Assembly (NCBI RefSeq): GCF_051388915.1
Contig: NZ_JBPKBH010000029.1
Span: 1 to 64,000, forward strand
DNA length: 64,000 nucleotides
Reading direction: 5' to 3'
Origin: Yinghuangia sp051388915
GTDB taxonomy: Bacteria; Actinomycetota; Actinomycetes; Streptomycetales; Streptomycetaceae
A program made the position numbers and the translations under genes. Position 1 is the stretch's first letter, and each line of letters starts with the position of its first letter. The notes beneath the pieces are model-generated. The model was not told the DNA's origin and ran no database searches. It saw only the letters and a list, made by a program, of their open reading frames with translations. Below, in pieces: positions 51,097 through 60,392 of this stretch.

Positions 51097-52122
51097 TTAC
51101 TTGCGGTCCGTGAAGCGGATGTCCAGGCTGCGCAGGTACGTCTGGAGTCCCGCGTCCTGGATCGGGATCAGGTGCGCCGGGGCGCCCGACTCGTTGTGGT
51201 GCGCATGCCACTTGCCCGGCGGCGTCACGAACGCCCCGCCCGGCTCCCAGTCCACACGCACCGGGTCGACGATCTCGCCGCGTGCGTCCAGTCGGTCGCC
51301 GAGCAGCGAGTAGCAGCCCGGCCGGCAGTCCAGGATCAGGTCCAGAGCCACCGACTGGTGCCGGTGCGGGCGTTGGATCTGCCCGACCGGCAGCAGCCCG
51401 AACATCGCCCACAGCACATGGGTCACCGTCAGCGTCTGGTCCTGCCCGGCGTTGTTGAGCAGGACGCTCACCCGGTTCTTGGCGTTGGCGCCCGGCGCGT
51501 TGGCGATGGCGTCCAACTCGGCGACCGCGCGCTCCCGCGAGAACTTCGTCGGACGGAACTTCGGTCCGTCGGGCCGCACTCCGAGGTAGCGCAGCAGCGG
51601 CTCGTCGTGCACCCAGTACATGACGGTGTCCGCGTCGGCGTGGTGCACGACCTCGCCCACCGCGGGCAGCACGATGAAGTCGCCCTTCTCCCACCGGGCG
51701 ACGCGGCCGCCGACCACCGACGTGCCGCGCCCGTACATCACGTAGTAGAGCTGCGAGGTCGCGTTGGCGGTGAGCGCCAGCCGGTCGCCGCGGTTGACTC
51801 GGACGAAGTTCGCGAGCAGCGCGGGGCTGGTCGCCGGGCCGCCCTCGACACGCAGCGGCTCGGCCAGGTCGAGGGGGATCGCCCGGGTCGGTCCGTCGGC
51901 GTGCAGCGCGGGCGGGAAGACCGCGGCCGGGACCTCGGTGGTGAAACCGGCGCCGATCGGGTTCGCGGCCTTGGTGTACTCCCAGTAGCGGGCATCCGCG
52001 GACCAGTCGTCGGCCAGCGCGTCCAGGCGCCCCTCGAAGCCGTGGGTCGCGACGTCGACCACCGGGGGTGCGGGCACCGTGGGGTCGAACAGCGTGTCAT
52101 TCGTCAGATCGATCGACGTCAT
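51097..52122 (-). CDS. Bicupin dioxygenase, gentisate 1,2-dioxygenase-like
   Basis: A 341-aa double-cupin protein. The first cupin has 'TSQLYYVMYGRGTSVVGG' and 'WEKGDFIVLPAVGEVVHHAD'. The second has metal-binding 'QIQRPHRHQSVALDLILDC' and 'VTPPGKWHAHHNESGAPAHL', giving His ligands in HRH and HAHH. The layout resembles gentisate/1-hydroxy-2-naphthoate ring-cleaving dioxygenases. Substrate unproven. The start is ATG 52122. Transcribed away from the tandem repeats at 52214. Confidence 0.82.
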   Translation of the reverse strand: MTSIDLTNDTLFDPTVPAPPVVDVATHGFEGRLDALADDWSADARYWEYTKAANPIGAGFTTEVPAAVFPPALHADGPTRAIPLDLAEPLRVEGGPATSPALLANFVRVNRGDRLALTANATSQLYYVMYGRGTSVVGGRVARWEKGDFIVLPAVGEVVHHADADTVMYWVHDEPLLRYLGVRPDGPKFRPTKFSRERAVAELDAIANAPGANAKNRVSVLLNNAGQDQTLTVTHVLWAMFGLLPVGQIQRPHRHQSVALDLILDCRPGCYSLLGDRLDARGEIVDPVRVDWEPGGAFVTPPGKWHAHHNESGAPAHLIPIQDAGLQTYLRSLDIRFTDRK

Positions 52123-52213
52123 GCGCCCGATGCTGCCATCAGACGCGAGCGGGGGGTACGACGAGGATCACGCCCCGCCGTACCGCCCGCTCGCGGTTCG
52201 CCGCAACCACATA

Positions 52214-52324
52214 CGGCCGTCGCTACTCCCGACTGTCGCTACTCCCGGCCGTCAGTATCCCCGGCCTCAGTACTCCCGGCCGTCAGTACTCCCGGCCGTA
52301 AGTCCCTCCGGCCGTCAGTACTTC
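52214..52324. repeat. 16-bp tandem array, about seven units
   Basis: Units of CGGCCGTCAGTACTCC with 16-bp period (one of 15), between the bicupin start and the 3' end of the large secreted protein gene. The last unit contains that gene's stop codon. Confidence 0.85.
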
Positions 52325-55314
52325 CGGTCCACGACCTTCCCGGTCCGCGCGTCCCAGACCATGTAGCCCTTCTGGAAGTTCTGCCGCCGCCCGTTCGGGA
52401 CGCCGAACTCCTCGCTCGTCGGGAACCCGAGGTACGAGTTCTCCCACCCGAGTTGCGCGTACCGCGTCTGGATCGCGCCGTAGATCGCGTGTGCCCCGCT
52501 GCTCGGCGACCAGTAGACCATCCCGTACTGGAAGCCGTTGAAGCGGCCGAACAGCCTCGGGGTGGGGGTCTCGCTGGTGGTCGGGAAGCCGAGGCGGCCG
52601 TTGTCCCAGCCGTACTCGCCCCACTTCGTGTGGATGGCGCCCATCACCAACTGGGCCCCGGTCCACGGCGACCAGACGATGGTGCCGCCCTCGAAGTCGT
52701 TGAAGCGGCCGCCCGGTCGGGCGGTGGGCAGTTCGTCGGTGCGCGGGAAGCCGAGGACGCCCAGGTCCCAGTTGAGTTGGGCGTACTTGTCCATGATCCC
52801 GCCGTAGACGGCCTGCGCGCCGGTCCAGCCGGACCACGTGATGGACCCGTTCTGGAAGGCGTTGTAGCGACCGCCGGCCTTCTGGGTGGGCAGTTCGCCG
52901 GTCATCGGGTAGCCCATCGGGCCGCGCTCCAGGCCGAGCAGCAGCCACTTCGAGTAGATGGCGCCGTACACCGCGTGGGCGCCGGTCCGCGGCGTCCAGT
53001 AAATGGCGCCGCCGTACTCGAAGTTGTTGTAGCGGCCGACGCCGTCCAGCGTGCTGAGTTCGTCGGTGGTCGGTGCGCCGAGGAACGCCGGGCCGCCGTT
53101 GGCCAGGTAGTTCGTCAGGATGCCGCCTTCGACGATGTGCGCGCCGGACCGCGGGGTCCAGTACATGCGCCCGTTCTGGAACTCCCGGGTGCGCAGCGCG
53201 CCGTCGCCGGTTTCGGTGCCGAGCGGCGCGCCGAGCTTGGCGGCGGCCGGCCTGTCCGTCGCGAGGCGCTTGTCGATCGGCGTCTCGTACGTGACGGTCA
53301 GCTCCACGTCGCGGTCGGGCATCGTCATGTCGTGCACGCGCGCGCCGCCGTCGCCCCACGACTTGAACGTCGCCACGCCGTCGATCGCGGTCTCCGCCGC
53401 CACCAGCGACAGCTTCGAGCCGACCGTGACCGGAACGGTCTGCGTGTCCCGCGAGTTGATGGTCACCGCGGCCGGAGTCGTGGACCGGACGGTGAGGTTC
53501 ATCAGCTTCGGCCACGCCTTGTAGGAGCGCTGCGTCGTGACGCCCTTCGCGTCCGTCACGAACGCGGTGATCTGCATGTGCGTGTCGTCGCCGTGGTCCT
53601 CGAACGGCACGTTGTACTCGGGGCCGGTGTACGCCTTGCTCGGGTGCGAGTGGCAACCACCCCCGTAGCAGTGGAACATGACCGATTCCCAGCGCACCGA
53701 CAGCTCCGACGGCGTTCCGTCGGGCCCGAGTTCGTCGGCGTCGGTGGCGCGGGCCTTGATGACCAGCGGCTCGTTCACCTTGAACTTGTGGTTGTCAGCT
53801 GGGACTTCGACCCACTCGATGACGGGCGCGTGGTTCGCCGGGACGACCTTGAGGCTGTACGTACCGGCCTTGCCACCCGGGTCGGTGACGGTCAGCTTCG
53901 CCGTGTAGTCCCCGGCCTCCTCGTACGTGTGGCTCGGGGCGACCCCGGTACCCTTCGCGCCGTCGCCGAAGTCCCAGGCGTACGTGAGCACGTCGCCGTC
54001 CAGGTCGGTGGACGCGGACGCGTCGAACTCCACGCGCAACTCGGCCGGGTTCACCGTGGTCGTGGCCTTGGCGACCGGCGCGCGGTTGCCGCCCTCGTAC
54101 ACCAGGCGCTTGACGACGTTCGCGCAGATGTCGACCATCACGATGTCGCCGTTGGGCGCGGCCGCGAACTTCACGATGCAGTTGCCGCCGCCGTCCTGCA
54201 TCGGGGTGGTCTCGCGGCTGAACACGGTCGGCACCGGCGCCGGCAGCAGCTTGCCCTGCGCGTCGCGCAGCTTCATGTTGCTGACGGTCTGGAGCGCGTA
54301 GTCCGAGAAGAAGTACGAGCCGCGGTACTGCTCGGGGTACGAGGTCCCGGTGTAGACGATGCCGCCGGTGACGCTCGCGTTCTTGTAGTTGTGGCTGTAC
54401 GCGTGCAGCGGCTTCGTCGCCGTCACCCCGAAGCAGCCGGGCAGGTCGCGGTAGCCGCCCGTGGTGTCGTTGCCCTCCCAGCACGGCCAGCCGAGGTTGT
54501 CCCCGGCCTTGACCATGTTGATCTCTTCCCACCAGTTCCAGCCCACGTCGCCGACGATCGGCGCGCCGGTCACCGGGTCGAGGGTGAAGCGGAACGGGCT
54601 GCGGAAGCCCTTGGCGTAGACCTTGCTGCGCCACGAGTTCGGCGTGGCGGCCGCGTAGTACGGGTTGGCGGCGACGCCGGCGCCGTCCTTGGTGATGTGC
54701 AGGAGCTTGCCGTACGGGCTGTCCAGGTTCTGCGCGTCGAGCGCCAGCGGGTCGACGCGGATGAAGTCGGCGGAGTCGCCGATGCTGACCCACAGCGTGC
54801 CGTCGGGGGCCGCCTCGACCCCGCTTATGCCGTGCACCGCGGTGCGCGCTGGCGTCTCCAGCAGCACCTTCTCGGTGCCGAGGCCGACCGGCCGCGCCGC
54901 GGCACCCGACGAGAACTGCACGGTGAACCGGCCGAGCCGCATCACGCCGGTGTCGGTCGTGCGGGCGACATACAGGAAGCCGGTGTTCGCGAAGTCGGGG
55001 TCCACGGCTATGCCGGTCAGCCCGAGGTCCTGGTCGTCGCGCACCGGGAGGTCGCCGAGCGGGGTGGCCTCACCCGTCGGGGCGACATATGCGAGGTGTC
55101 CGGACTTTGCGGCAGATATATATCCGCCGTCCGGGGTGTACGCGATATCCGTCGGCAGCGACTGCTGGCCCGAGGGCATTTCCCGTATCGAGAACCCGGC
55201 CGGCAGTGTTTGCGCGGCCTCGCTCCTCTGGGCCATCGAATAGCCGAGTACGGACGCGGTGACGGCGAGGACGATCGCCAAAGCGGTGAGAAGGTGGCGT
55301 ATTGATCTACGCAC
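52315..55314 (-). CDS. Secreted PQQ-type sugar dehydrogenase-like propeller, PKD and LGFP repeat protein
   Basis: About 999 aa. Signal peptide (residues 1-34, 'LLTALAIVLAVTASVLGYSM'). Residues about 40-415 form a GSDH/hedgehog-interacting-type propeller ('GLTGIAVDPDFANTGFLYVA', 'YAKGFRSPFRFTLDPVTG', 'GDVGWNWWEEINMVKAGDNL'). A PKD domain at about 425-510 ('YAWDFGDGAKGTGVAPSHTY') is followed by an Ig-like stretch. Five to six LGFP repeats from about 690 to the end (LGAPTTDE, LGFPRTDE, LGFPTTSE, LGFPTSEE) are expected to bind cell wall. GTG 55314 is the best start, but no clear ribosome binding site is seen. It may oxidise an extracellular sugar or aldose at the surface. Confidence 0.85.
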   Translation of the reverse strand: MRRSIRHLLTALAIVLAVTASVLGYSMAQRSEAAQTLPAGFSIREMPSGQQSLPTDIAYTPDGGYISAAKSGHLAYVAPTGEATPLGDLPVRDDQDLGLTGIAVDPDFANTGFLYVARTTDTGVMRLGRFTVQFSSGAAARPVGLGTEKVLLETPARTAVHGISGVEAAPDGTLWVSIGDSADFIRVDPLALDAQNLDSPYGKLLHITKDGAGVAANPYYAAATPNSWRSKVYAKGFRSPFRFTLDPVTGAPIVGDVGWNWWEEINMVKAGDNLGWPCWEGNDTTGGYRDLPGCFGVTATKPLHAYSHNYKNASVTGGIVYTGTSYPEQYRGSYFFSDYALQTVSNMKLRDAQGKLLPAPVPTVFSRETTPMQDGGGNCIVKFAAAPNGDIVMVDICANVVKRLVYEGGNRAPVAKATTTVNPAELRVEFDASASTDLDGDVLTYAWDFGDGAKGTGVAPSHTYEEAGDYTAKLTVTDPGGKAGTYSLKVVPANHAPVIEWVEVPADNHKFKVNEPLVIKARATDADELGPDGTPSELSVRWESVMFHCYGGGCHSHPSKAYTGPEYNVPFEDHGDDTHMQITAFVTDAKGVTTQRSYKAWPKLMNLTVRSTTPAAVTINSRDTQTVPVTVGSKLSLVAAETAIDGVATFKSWGDGGARVHDMTMPDRDVELTVTYETPIDKRLATDRPAAAKLGAPLGTETGDGALRTREFQNGRMYWTPRSGAHIVEGGILTNYLANGGPAFLGAPTTDELSTLDGVGRYNNFEYGGAIYWTPRTGAHAVYGAIYSKWLLLGLERGPMGYPMTGELPTQKAGGRYNAFQNGSITWSGWTGAQAVYGGIMDKYAQLNWDLGVLGFPRTDELPTARPGGRFNDFEGGTIVWSPWTGAQLVMGAIHTKWGEYGWDNGRLGFPTTSETPTPRLFGRFNGFQYGMVYWSPSSGAHAIYGAIQTRYAQLGWENSYLGFPTSEEFGVPNGRRQNFQKGYMVWDARTGKVVDRKY

Positions 55315-55747
55315 GCGTGGGCGGCGGTGGTTGGTAATGGGACTACTCCTCGTACCCGCGCAATGACAGCGTTGGGCGCACGACAGGGATGTGGGTCGGG
55401 AGACATTACACGCGACGCGCGCGGCCGGAAAAGCGGTGGTGCGGGAATTTCCCGTCACATTTTGGTGTCCGGAGGAATGCGGTCTTCCGTTACGCACCGC
55501 GCACCGAGGGCCGCGGTCGTGGCCACCGGGGGACGTAACGGACCAAGTATCCGAACAACCGCAACTCGCCGAGTGGACAAAACCGCCGACACACGAACGG
55601 AGGCTCCCATAAAGTCTCGGTAGGGAAAACCATCCCGCGGAGCTTCGTTTCCCACTGTCGGCACCGCTCACACCGAGCAGACCCGTCAGGCCGATCAGGC
55701 CGCGCACACCCGGTCACATCCGATCACGCACAGCCGAGGAGTTCACG
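55315..55747. other. Divergent intergenic region, 433 bp
   Basis: It separates the propeller-LGFP gene from the PIG-L gene and must hold both promoters. CGGGA-ATT-TCCCG (55442-55454) is a small palindrome. No gene is recognised. Confidence 0.4.
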
Positions 55748-56509
55748 ATGACCGACTTCGCACCCCCGCCGCCCTTTGCGCCGCTCGTCGAGGACTGGTC
55801 GACCGCGGTGGCGATCGTCGCGCACCCGGACGACATGGAATACGGCGCCGCCGCGGCCGTCGCGCGCTGGACCGACCAGGGCAAGACCGTCGTGTACGTC
55901 ATGGTCACCAGCGGCGAGGCCGGTATCGACGGCATGCACCCCGACAAGGCCAAGCCGCTGCGCGAGGCCGAGCAGATCGCGTCCGCGCAAATCGTCGGCG
56001 TCGACGTGGTGGAATTCCTCGGCTATCCGGACGGCGTGCTGGAGTACGGGCTGCCGCTGCGCCGCGACGTCGCCCGGGTCGTCCGCCGGCACCGCCCGGA
56101 CATCGTCATCACCGGCAACTGGCGGGAGACGTACGGCGGTACGGTGCCCAACCAGGCCGACCACATCGCCACCGGCCGGGCCGTGCTGGACGGCGTCCGC
56201 GACGCGGGCAACCGCTGGATCTTCCGCGAGCTGGCCGAGGCCGAGGGGCTTGAGCCGTGGAACGGCGTCCGGCAGATCTGGGCCGCCGGCTCCCCGGACG
56301 CGGCGCACGCCGTCGACACCACCGACACCTTCCAGCGCGGTGTGGCCTCGCTGGAGGCACACGCGGCCTACCTCGCCGGCCTCGGCGGCTCGGCCGGGAA
56401 CATGGCCGACGCGTCCGAATGGCTCGAAGGCTTCGCCCGCGGCGCCGGCACCCGCCTCGGCACCCGCTACGCCGCGTCCTTCGAGGTCGTGCCGCTGAAG
56501 TTCGACTGA
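55748..56509 (+). CDS. PIG-L family deacetylase
   Basis: A 253-aa LmbE-like zinc amidase that removes acetyl groups from GlcNAc-type substrates. The metal motif is 'VAIVAHPDDMEYGAAAAV' (AHPDDxE) and the second ligand set is in 'VPNQADHIATGRAVLDGV'. Further phrases 'VYVMVTSGEAGIDGMHPDKA' and 'EFLGYPDGVLEYG' are typical. The MshB/mycothiol branch is possible but not demonstrated. AGGAG precedes ATG 55748. Confidence 0.92.
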   Translation: MTDFAPPPPFAPLVEDWSTAVAIVAHPDDMEYGAAAAVARWTDQGKTVVYVMVTSGEAGIDGMHPDKAKPLREAEQIASAQIVGVDVVEFLGYPDGVLEYGLPLRRDVARVVRRHRPDIVITGNWRETYGGTVPNQADHIATGRAVLDGVRDAGNRWIFRELAEAEGLEPWNGVRQIWAAGSPDAAHAVDTTDTFQRGVASLEAHAAYLAGLGGSAGNMADASEWLEGFARGAGTRLGTRYAASFEVVPLKFD

Positions 56510-56576
56510 CCTTCGACTGACCTTCGACCAGCCCCGACCGGGTGGGGACGCCACGACTACGTGTTTTCCATAACCA

Positions 56577-56606
56577 TTGACGTCGTCAAGGAACCTTACC
56601 TATCGT
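56577..56606 (+). promoter_or_regulatory. Predicted promoter/operator of the FadD19-like gene
   Basis: TTGACG (56577-56582), 18-bp spacer, TATCGT (56601-56606), with the GTG start seven bases later, as in a leaderless message. TTGACG-T-CGTCAA forms a palindrome over the -35, and the GTCAAG half matches the sites at 5358 and 61674. Confidence 0.5.
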
Positions 56607-56612
56607 GCGGCC

Positions 56613-58232
56613 GTGGCCGACTTCAATCTCGCCGACCTCTGGGAGCTGCTCGCGGACGCGGGCGGCGACACCGAGGTGCTTGTCGCAGGCGATCAGCGAC
56701 GCACGTACCGCCGACTCGACGAGCGGGCGAACAGACTTGCCCACCACCTCGCTGCGGCGGGGGTGGGCCCGGGCGACCACATCGGCGTCTACAGCTTCAA
56801 CCGGGCCGAGTTCGTCGAGACGCTGCTCGCCGCGTGGAAGATCCGGGCCGTCCCGGTCAACATCAACTACCGCTACGTCGAGGCCGAGCTCCGCTACCTG
56901 CTGGGCGACGCGGACCTGGTGGCGATGGTGTACGAGTGCGGGTACGCGGACCGCATCGCCGCGGTGGCCGGGGACTTCCCGGCGCTGAAGACCTTCGTGT
57001 CGATCGCCGACGACCAGGGCGGCACCGAGGACGTCCCCGGCGCGGTCGACTACGAGGCCGCGCTGGCCGCCGCCTCCCCGGAGCGCGGCTTCGGGGAGCG
57101 CAGCGCCGACGACCGGTACGTCGTCTACACCGGCGGCACCACCGGCATGCCCAAGGGCACCATGTGGCGCCACGAGGACATCTTCTTCGGCGCGATGGGC
57201 GGAGGCGGCTGGCCGGGGACACCCATCACCGCCCCCGAGGAGATCACCCGCAACGCCGAGCGCGACTTCCGCCTCACCTTCATGCCCGCCGCCCCGCTCA
57301 TGCACGGCGCCGCGCAGTGGTTCGCCATCGGCGGCCTGCTGGCCGGCAACCGCATCGTGCTCTACACGGATCGCAAGTACGACGCCGCCGAGCTCCTCGG
57401 CATCGCCGAGCGCGAGCAGGTCTCCTCGATCCAGATCGTCGGCGACGCCATGGGCCGCCCCCTCGCGGACGCGGCGAAGGCGGGGGAGTTCGACCTGTCG
57501 AAGCTGTACGTGGTCGGCTCCGGCGGAGCGGTGCTCTCCGAGGCGGTCAAGGACGAGCTGAAGGCGGTCGTACCGCACCTGATGATCAACGACAGCTACG
57601 GCAGCTCCGAACTCGGCGCCGGCGGCAGCGGCGTCAAGAAGGAGTCCGTCGACAAGGACGACGCGGCCGGCAACGCCCCGCGCTTCCTGATGGGCCCTCA
57701 GGTCACCGTGCTGGACCTGGAGTCCATGCGCCCGGTCGAGCCCGGCTCCGGCGTCGTCGGCAAGATCGCCCGCTCCGGCCACATCCCGCTCGGCTACTGG
57801 AAGGACGAGGTCAAGACCGCCGCGACCTTCCCGGTGGTGGACGGCGTGCGGTACGTCGTGCCGGGCGACTTCGGCATGATCGAGGCCGACGGCGCGATCG
57901 TCATGCTGGGCCGCGGCTCGGTCTGCATCAACTCCGGCGGCGAGAAGATCTACCCGGAGGAGGTCGAGTCCGCGTTGAAGGCGCACCCGGACGTGTTCGA
58001 CTGCATCGTGGTCGGCGTGCCCGACGAGCGCTGGGGCGCACGGGTGGTCGGGGTCGTCGCGCCGCGCCCGGGCGCCACCCCGTCCTATGACGAACTGGCC
58101 GAGCACTGCCGCTCGTTGCTGGCCGGATACAAAGTCCCCCGGGCGGTCGTCCTGACCGAGGAGATCGGCCGGACCAACGTCGGCAAGGCCGACTACGCCT
58201 GGGCGTCCCGCGTCGCGGCGCAGGCTTCCTGA
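56613..58232 (+). CDS. Acyl-CoA synthetase, FadD19-like
   Basis: A 539-aa ANL ligase. The P-loop is 'YTGGTTGMPKGTMWRHEDIF', with 'PAAPLMHGAAQWFAIGGLLA', 'LMINDSYGSSELGAGGSG' and 'MLGRGSVCINSGGEKIYPEE', and Lys in 'IGRTNVGKADYAWA'. The MWRHEDIF, SINSGGEK-like and GKxDYRWA-like phrases are, from memory, those of FadD19, which activates branched sterol side chains. GTG 56613 is preferred: the TTG 56577 frame start lies on the -35 element. It heads a run with the DUF35 and SCP2-thiolase genes. Confidence 0.88.
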   Translation: MADFNLADLWELLADAGGDTEVLVAGDQRRTYRRLDERANRLAHHLAAAGVGPGDHIGVYSFNRAEFVETLLAAWKIRAVPVNINYRYVEAELRYLLGDADLVAMVYECGYADRIAAVAGDFPALKTFVSIADDQGGTEDVPGAVDYEAALAAASPERGFGERSADDRYVVYTGGTTGMPKGTMWRHEDIFFGAMGGGGWPGTPITAPEEITRNAERDFRLTFMPAAPLMHGAAQWFAIGGLLAGNRIVLYTDRKYDAAELLGIAEREQVSSIQIVGDAMGRPLADAAKAGEFDLSKLYVVGSGGAVLSEAVKDELKAVVPHLMINDSYGSSELGAGGSGVKKESVDKDDAAGNAPRFLMGPQVTVLDLESMRPVEPGSGVVGKIARSGHIPLGYWKDEVKTAATFPVVDGVRYVVPGDFGMIEADGAIVMLGRGSVCINSGGEKIYPEEVESALKAHPDVFDCIVVGVPDERWGARVVGVVAPRPGATPSYDELAEHCRSLLAGYKVPRAVVLTEEIGRTNVGKADYAWASRVAAQAS

Positions 58233-58317
58233 GCCCCGAAACGCCGGGCTCCCGTGGCCCGGCGGACCCGAAGACCAGCAGCATCGCCGATCAGCCCAGC
58301 GCCGAGAGGACGACCGC

Positions 58318-59301
58318 GTGTCGACACAGACAAGCAGCACCATCCAGTTCCCGTACAAGCGCACGCTCGGGCCGGTGATCAGCCGGTTCTTCTCGGAGCT
58401 GACCGCGCAGCGCATCGTCGGGATCCGCAGCGGCGAGCGGGTCATCGTGCCGCCGATGGAGTACGACCCGGAGACCGGCAACCAACTGGAGCCGGACTAC
58501 GTCGAGGTCGGCCCGGCCGGGACCGTGGTGTCCTGGACCTGGGTCGCCGAGCCGGGGCAGCACCACCCGCTCGACCGGCCCTTCGCGTACGCGCTGATCA
58601 AGCTCGACGGCGCCGACACCAACCTGCTGCACGCGCTGGACGCGGGCAGCGAGGACGCGGTGTCGACCGGCATGCGCGTGGCGCCCCGCTGGCGCGACGA
58701 ACCGGTGGGCCGGATCGACGACATCGTGGCGTTCATCCCCGGCGAGACCCCCGAGGGTCCGGCCGCGGGCGAGGCGCAGGACGTCCAGACGATGGACTTC
58801 TTCTCCACGATCACCTACACCGACGTGCTCTCGCCGACGGCGGAGCGGTACGCGGCCAGCATGCGCGCGGGCGTCATCACCGGCCAGCGCTGCCCCAAGT
58901 GCAACCGCGTCTTCCTGGGCCGTGGTTACTGCTCGGTGGACGCGCTGCTCCTCGGCCCCGAGCACGACGAGACGCTGCCGGACGCCGGGACGGTGTCGAA
59001 CTACACCATCGTCACGCCGACTCCATACCCCGGCCAGAAGGAGACCGAGCCGTTCGCGCGCGCCTCGGTGGTCCTGGACGGCGACGAGATGGTCATCGCG
59101 CAGCAGCAGATCATCGGCATCCCGGTCGGCGAGATCCGGGTCGGCATGCGCGTCAAGGCGCAGTGGTTCCCGGACGCCGAGCGCGACGCCGCCGAGATCA
59201 CCAGCAAGGGCTGGGGAACCGTGGCCGGCTTCATCGAGGGCTGGTTGCCGACCGGCGAACCCGACCTGCCCGCCGAGCAGTTCTTGAACCGGGTGTTCTG
59301 A
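58318..59301 (+). CDS. Two-part DUF35 (zinc-ribbon/OB-fold) protein
   Basis: A 327-aa protein with two DUF35-type OB folds. The first (about residues 30-130) has 'SGERVIVPPMEYDPETG' and 'GTVVSWTWVAEPGQHHPLDR'; the second (about 165-300) has a zinc ribbon 'GQRCPKCNRVFLGRGYC' and 'GTVSNYTIVTPTPYPGQ'. The ribbon shows three clear Cys only. DUF35 domains bind SCP2-type thiolases and help position acyl-CoA, as in ChsH2 with Ltp2. The two thiolase homologues follow at once, which supports a complex. GAGAGG precedes GTG 58318. Confidence 0.88.
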   Translation: MSTQTSSTIQFPYKRTLGPVISRFFSELTAQRIVGIRSGERVIVPPMEYDPETGNQLEPDYVEVGPAGTVVSWTWVAEPGQHHPLDRPFAYALIKLDGADTNLLHALDAGSEDAVSTGMRVAPRWRDEPVGRIDDIVAFIPGETPEGPAAGEAQDVQTMDFFSTITYTDVLSPTAERYAASMRAGVITGQRCPKCNRVFLGRGYCSVDALLLGPEHDETLPDAGTVSNYTIVTPTPYPGQKETEPFARASVVLDGDEMVIAQQQIIGIPVGEIRVGMRVKAQWFPDAERDAAEITSKGWGTVAGFIEGWLPTGEPDLPAEQFLNRVF

Positions 59302-59327
59302 CCGTGGCCACTCAGGAGACAGGCATC

Positions 59328-60392
59328 GTGCGTAACGACACAGACATCGCGGTCGTCTCGACCGCGTACCTCCCCTCCGTCCGCCGCAACGAGGTCACCG
59401 AGACGGAGATGCTCATCGCGGTGGTCGACGAGGCCCTGGGCAAGGTCGGGCTCAAGCGCTCGGACGTCGGCTTCAGCTGCCAGGGCTCGTGCGACTACAT
59501 CTCGGGCGGCACCTTCTCGTTCGTGCCGAACCTCGACGCGATGGGCGCCTGGCCGCCGATCCACGAGTCGCACGTCGAGATGGACGGCGCCTGGGCGATG
59601 TACGAGGCGTGGGTCCGCATGCAGCACGGCGACGTCGAGATCGCCGTGGCGCTCGGCTCCGGCAAGTCGTCGACCGGCGACCCGGCGGAGATCTACCCGC
59701 TCGAACTCGACCCCTATTACCTGGCTCCGCTCGGCCCCGACCCGGTGTCGCTCGCCGCGCTCCAGGCCCGGCAACTGATCGACTCGGGCAAGACCACCGA
59801 GCGCGAACTCGCCGAGATCGCCGTGCGGTCACGCCGGGACGCCGCGAACAACCCGAAGCAGCAGGTGCGTTCGGCGGAGACGGACGTCGACAAGCTGCTC
59901 GCCGAGCCGTACCTGCGCACGCCGCTGCGCAAGAGCGACCTGCCGCCGATCTCGGACGGCGCGTCGTGCGTGGTGATGGCGACCGCGAAGCGCGCCCGCC
60001 AACTGGTCGCGCGCCCGGCCTGGATCGCCGGCCTGGACCACCGCAGCGAGGTGCACAACCCGGCGCTGCGCGACCTGACCGATTCGCCGTCGACGCGCCT
60101 GGCCGCGGAGCGCGCGGGCGGCGTGGCGGGTGTCGAAGTGGCGGAGCTGATGGCCCCGTTCACCTCGCAGGAGGTCGTGCTGCGGCAGGCCCTCGGACTC
60201 GGCGGCGACGTCGTCGTCAACCCTTCGGGCGGCGCGCTCACCGGCAACCCGCTGATGTCGACCGGCCTCGTCCGCGTCGTCGAGGCAGCCGAGCAGATCA
60301 TCTCCAACGGCCGCAACCGGACGCTGGCCCACGCCACTTCGGGTCCGCTGCTCCAGCAGAACCTGGTGTGCATTCTGGAAGGTGACAACTGA
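59328..60392 (+). CDS. SCP2-type thiolase homologue / putative aldolase subunit
   Basis: A 354-aa thiolase-fold protein ('DIAVVSTAYLPSVRRNEVTE', 'AVALGSGKSSTGDPAEIYP', 'VVNPSGGALTGNPLMSTGLV'). The classical nucleophilic Cys is missing: the segment where it should lie reads 'IHESHVEMDGAWAMYEAW'. This loss is a mark of the Ltp2-like retro-aldolases and other non-thiolytic members. GTG 59328, eight bases past AGGAGAC, is preferred over GTG 59304. The stop overlaps the next ATG (TGATG). Confidence 0.85.
   Translation: MRNDTDIAVVSTAYLPSVRRNEVTETEMLIAVVDEALGKVGLKRSDVGFSCQGSCDYISGGTFSFVPNLDAMGAWPPIHESHVEMDGAWAMYEAWVRMQHGDVEIAVALGSGKSSTGDPAEIYPLELDPYYLAPLGPDPVSLAALQARQLIDSGKTTERELAEIAVRSRRDAANNPKQQVRSAETDVDKLLAEPYLRTPLRKSDLPPISDGASCVVMATAKRARQLVARPAWIAGLDHRSEVHNPALRDLTDSPSTRLAAERAGGVAGVEVAELMAPFTSQEVVLRQALGLGGDVVVNPSGGALTGNPLMSTGLVRVVEAAEQIISNGRNRTLAHATSGPLLQQNLVCILEGDN

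Noticed and set aside
52093..52107. A further CTGACG-N3-CGTCAG site at the bicupin gene
   Set aside because: Only the right half CGTCAG is present; the left half does not match, and it lies within the coding start.
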